DNA from: Buchnera aphidicola (Chaitophorus sp. 3695)
Lineage (GTDB): Bacteria; Pseudomonadota; Gammaproteobacteria; Enterobacterales; Enterobacteriaceae
DNA length: 64,000 nt
NCBI RefSeq assembly: GCF_964058985.1
Contig: NZ_OZ060379.1
Location: 62,001 to 126,000 of the forward strand
Reading direction: 5' to 3'
Part shown: positions 61,029 through 64,000 of the stretch, piece after piece
How the letters are laid out: every line of letters starts with the position of its first letter
Numbering within the stretch: the first letter of the stretch is position 1
Notes under the pieces: model-generated
Told to the model about the DNA's origin: nothing
Databases searched by the model: none
The model's input: only the letters and a program-made list of their open reading frames with translations
Made by a program: the position numbers and the translations under genes

Positions 61029-61508
61029 TTATAACTTTTTCTTAAAAAAACATAATATACAGCCAAATATAATACATACATCGGATATATTAAATATAGG
61101 TAAATGTAAATATTTATAATGTAAATCAAAAAAATCTATAATATATCCATATTTTATTCTATCTATAGTATTTCCAATAAAACCGCTAATGATAAATAAA
61201 ATTTCATAACTTTTTGCGGACGAATTATTTAAAAAAAAATAATATATTAAAAATATTATTATTATAATAAAAATTATATTAATGATATTAATATAAATAC
61301 AGTTCCAAATTTTTTTATATTCATACCATCCAAATATAAATCCATAATTTTTTACATATACTATATTTAGTATATTAAAAATTTTAATTTTATTATAAAT
61401 TTTAAAATTTTTAAAAATTAAAAATTTAGTTAGATAATCTATAAATAATATTAATAAAATAATAATAATTTTATTATAATTTTTTATGTGAAAAATAATT
61501 TTATTCAT
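61029..61508 (-). CDS. lspA: Lipoprotein signal peptidase
   Basis: 159 aa (E. coli 164). Inner-membrane aspartic protease that removes signal peptides from prolipoproteins. Four hydrophobic helices are visible (about 12-30, 68-92, 98-115 and 137-156). The catalytic aspartates are Asp116 in GNTIDRIKYG and Asp143 in IFNISDVCI; Asp24 and Asn54 are also kept. The usual FNxAD signature reads FNISD (Ala to Ser), a mild change. The ATG follows the ileS TAG without a gap, so translation is probably coupled. Confidence 0.93.
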   Translation of the reverse strand: MNKIIFHIKNYNKIIIILLILFIDYLTKFLIFKNFKIYNKIKIFNILNIVYVKNYGFIFGWYEYKKIWNCIYINIINIIFIIIIIFLIYYFFLNNSSAKSYEILFIISGFIGNTIDRIKYGYIIDFFDLHYKYLHLPIFNISDVCIIFGCILCFFKKKL

Positions 61509-64000
61509 CTATGCAAATATTCTATTTTCTTCTTTTTTATGAATATTTTTTATACATCTATTACAAATATTTAATTTTTCTTTTTGTTCGTTTTTTTTAA
61601 TTTTATAATAATTCCAACATCTTTGACATTTTTGACCAGTATGTTTTTTTAGTTCTATTTTTAATCCTTTAATTTTTTTATTGTTTTTTAAGTTTTCTGG
61701 AGCATATGAATATTTTTTAATAGAACATTCAGAAGTTAAAAATATGAATTTTAATTCATTTTTAAAAATCATAAATTTTTTTAAAATTTTTTTATCTAAA
61801 TATAATATTAACGATATATGTAAAGAACTTTGAATATTTTTATTTTTTTTTTCTTTTTCAAGAAGTTTATTTATTTCATTTTTAATTTGAAAAATTATTT
61901 TCCAAGTTTTTGTATTAATTATATCTGTATGCGGAATTAAAAAAAGTTTTTTAAACCATTTTTGTATAAAAATATTTTTCTTTACATTAGGAATATATTT
62001 CCATATTTCATAAGATGTGAATGGAATGAGAGGAAAAATCCAAATGGTAAAAGCTTGTATAATAAGATATATTGCTGTTTGACAGCTTCTTCTATTTTGA
62101 CTATTTTTATAAGAAGTATATAAACGATCTTTAATAATATTTAAATATATAGAACTCATTTCTATAAAACAAAAATGTAAAATTTTTTTAGTTACTTTAT
62201 GAAACTTATATTTTTTATAAAGATTTATAATTTTTTTTTGTGTTTTTAAAGTTTTTTCTATTGCCCAAAGATCTATTTTTAGCATATTTTTTTTAGCTAA
62301 AAAATTTTTTTCAGGATGAAAGTCATAAAGATTACTTAATAAAAATCTAGCTGTATTTCGTATTTTTCTATAAGAATCTATAGTTTGATTAATAATTTCT
62401 TGAGAAATAGAAACATCTTTAGAATAGTTACTAGACGCAACCCATAATCGTAATACATCAGCTCCAAATTTTTTAATTATATCATTTGGGCTAATAGTAT
62501 TTCCAATAGACTTAGACATTTTTTGTCCCTTTGGGTCTATTGTAAATCCATGTGTAATTACTTTTTTAAATGGAGCTTTTTTTTGAATAATTGAAGAAAT
62601 AATTAAAGATGACATGAACCATCCTCTATGTTGATCTGATCCTTCTATATATAAATTGGCGATTTCTTTATTTTTTTTATTTAAATATATAGGAGAAGTA
62701 TGCATACATCCTGATTCAAACCATACATCTAAAATGTCTGAAGATTTATGATAAAGTTTTCCATTTTTTTTTAAAAAAATATTTTTATCTAAATTCCACC
62801 ATCCTTCAATTCCTTTTTTTTTAACAAGACGAATAATTTTTTTAAATAACTTTTTTGTATTTTTATGTAGCAATCCTGTTTTTTTATGTGTAAAAAAAGG
62901 TAATGGTACACCCCAAGATCTTTGTCTAGAAATACACCAATCTGGTCTATTTTTTATCAATAATTGTAAGTGATTTTTTGTCCATTTAGGTATCCATGAT
63001 ACTTTTTTTGTCATATTAATTGTTTGTTTTTGAAAATTTTTTTTATTAATATTTATAAACCATTGTTTAGTAGATCTAAATATTACTGGAGATTTATGTC
63101 TCCAACAGTGAGGATAACTATGTTTAATACTATGTATTTTTAATAAAGAATTATTTTTTTTTAGTAAAGAAATAATTATTGAATTAGATTTAAAAACATT
63201 TTTTTTATATATTTTTTTATGTATATTTTTTTTATAAAATCCATAAGAAGTAATTAAATTTTTTGGCTGAATATTATATTTTTGACATGCAATATAATCT
63301 TCTTGCCCATGTGCAGGTGCAGTATGTACAATACCTGTTCCAATTTCTAAAGTCACATGTGAACTTAATATTATTGGTATATGAATTTTTAGGAATGCAT
63401 GTAGAAAATTTAAATTTTCTAATTTTTTTCCTTTAATAGATCCAATTTTTTCATATTTTTTTATTTTAAGAATTTTAAATACTTTTTTAATTGTTTTTTT
63501 AGCAAGAATAAATATTCTATCTTTTATTTTTACTAAATAATAGAGAAAATTAGGATTGATTGAAATAGCTTGACTAGCAGGTAAAGTCCATGGTGTAGTA
63601 GTCCAAATAATAATATATACATTATTTATATTAGTATTTTTTATATGATATTTAAAAATTTTAAATATTTCTTTTGGATTACAAGATTTTAAAGAAAAAT
63701 ATATGGAATTTGATATTTTTTCTTTATGTTCTACTTCTGCTTCTGCTAAAGAAGATTGACATTGTATACACCAATGTATTGGTTTTAATCCTTGATATAA
63801 AAAATTTTTTTTAAAAATTTTATAAATAATTTTAATTATATTAGCTTGATTATGATAATCCATAGTTAATAAGGGATTTTTCCAATCAGCTAATATACCT
63901 AATCTTATAAAATCTTTTTTTTGTTTGAGCACTTGTTTTAGAGCATGTTTTCTGCATTTTAAACGAATTTTTTCTTTAGTTAAACTATGAAAATTTTTTT
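61509..64000 (-). CDS. ileS: Isoleucyl-tRNA synthetase (5' end outside window)
   Basis: 830 residues are visible; the frame stays open to the window edge, so the GTG at 63932 is internal and not a start. The first visible part (IRLKCRKHALKQ, KDFIRLGILADW) matches E. coli IleS from roughly residue 110, so the HIGH motif lies outside. The editing CP1 domain is present (WTTTPWTLPASQAISINP, GTGIVHTAPAHGQEDY). KMSKS occurs in GQKMSKSIGN near 62508-62522. The C-terminal zinc finger has CQRC and CNRC. Editing and synthesis sites seen are intact. Its upstream neighbour is not visible. Confidence 0.97.
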   Translation of the reverse strand, partial: KNFHSLTKEKIRLKCRKHALKQVLKQKKDFIRLGILADWKNPLLTMDYHNQANIIKIIYKIFKKNFLYQGLKPIHWCIQCQSSLAEAEVEHKEKISNSIYFSLKSCNPKEIFKIFKYHIKNTNINNVYIIIWTTTPWTLPASQAISINPNFLYYLVKIKDRIFILAKKTIKKVFKILKIKKYEKIGSIKGKKLENLNFLHAFLKIHIPIILSSHVTLEIGTGIVHTAPAHGQEDYIACQKYNIQPKNLITSYGFYKKNIHKKIYKKNVFKSNSIIISLLKKNNSLLKIHSIKHSYPHCWRHKSPVIFRSTKQWFININKKNFQKQTINMTKKVSWIPKWTKNHLQLLIKNRPDWCISRQRSWGVPLPFFTHKKTGLLHKNTKKLFKKIIRLVKKKGIEGWWNLDKNIFLKKNGKLYHKSSDILDVWFESGCMHTSPIYLNKKNKEIANLYIEGSDQHRGWFMSSLIISSIIQKKAPFKKVITHGFTIDPKGQKMSKSIGNTISPNDIIKKFGADVLRLWVASSNYSKDVSISQEIINQTIDSYRKIRNTARFLLSNLYDFHPEKNFLAKKNMLKIDLWAIEKTLKTQKKIINLYKKYKFHKVTKKILHFCFIEMSSIYLNIIKDRLYTSYKNSQNRRSCQTAIYLIIQAFTIWIFPLIPFTSYEIWKYIPNVKKNIFIQKWFKKLFLIPHTDIINTKTWKIIFQIKNEINKLLEKEKKNKNIQSSLHISLILYLDKKILKKFMIFKNELKFIFLTSECSIKKYSYAPENLKNNKKIKGLKIELKKHTGQKCQRCWNYYKIKKNEQKEKLNICNRCIKNIHKKEENRIFA

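Noticed and set aside
63930-63932. GTG as start of ileS
   Set aside because: The frame continues open to the window edge with residues matching IleS.

Overview
This window is a stretch of the chromosome of an obligate insect endosymbiont, almost certainly a Buchnera aphidicola strain (gammaproteobacterial symbiont of aphids). The DNA is extremely A/T-rich. Proteins are rich in Lys, Asn, Ile and Phe, but almost every gene aligns over its full length with an Escherichia coli orthologue, and gene order keeps the ancestral enterobacterial blocks in the arrangement I know from Buchnera. I see no insertion sequence, phage, CRISPR array, restriction system or toxin gene. The only clearly less A/T-rich patches are the RNase P RNA and one tRNA.

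Layout. 1-2850: remnant of the flagellar fliE-R cluster (3' part of fliF, then fliO and fliP only), followed by 1 kb of gene-free DNA. 3863-7737: rpmG, rpmB, ppa, pmbA, rnpB and rsmI. 7820-16346: fabB, talA, tkt, dapE, dapA, aroC and smrB. 16562-25149: complete histidine operon hisGDCBHAFI, then gnd. 25329-30122: leucine genes on the minus strand in the order leuB-leuC-leuD-leuA, set between gnd and dcd. 30421-38740: dcd, metG, tilS, tRNA-Val(GAC), ribE, nth, tyrS, sufA and ydiK. 39220-47047: aroH, then thrS-infC-rpmI-rplT-pheS-pheT. 47546-52851: glyS, glyQ, nfo, rplY and yabI. 53449-64000: ksgA, apaH, carB, carA, dapB, lspA and ileS (5' end beyond the window).

How the genes fit together. The content is that of a nutritional symbiont. 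It has all histidine steps, all leucine-specific steps, lysine/diaminopimelate steps (dapA, dapB, dapE), the first and last shikimate steps (aroH, aroC), and carbamoyl phosphate for arginine and pyrimidines (carAB). The pentose phosphate genes (gnd, talA, tkt) can feed ribose-5-phosphate to histidine and erythrose-4-phosphate to aromatic amino acids. Riboflavin synthase is kept. The rest is core translation (six aminoacyl-tRNA synthetases, IF3, ribosomal proteins L33, L28, L35, L20 and L25, RsmA, RsmI, TilS, RNase P RNA) with minimal DNA repair (Nth, Nfo).

Most notable points. The flagellar cluster is stripped to fliF-O-P, with a FliF tail too short to carry the usual FliG-binding region. The leucine cluster is chromosomal and circularly permuted (BCDA), as expected if a leuABCD plasmid inserted. 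Rare start codons are conserved (AUU for infC, UUG for carA). Several gene-free gaps lie where relatives or E. coli carry fliG-N, fliQR, ihfA, surA, folA and ispH. I found no convincing new biological system; the interest lies in genome reduction. Statements about relatives come from memory of the families and were not checked against a database.
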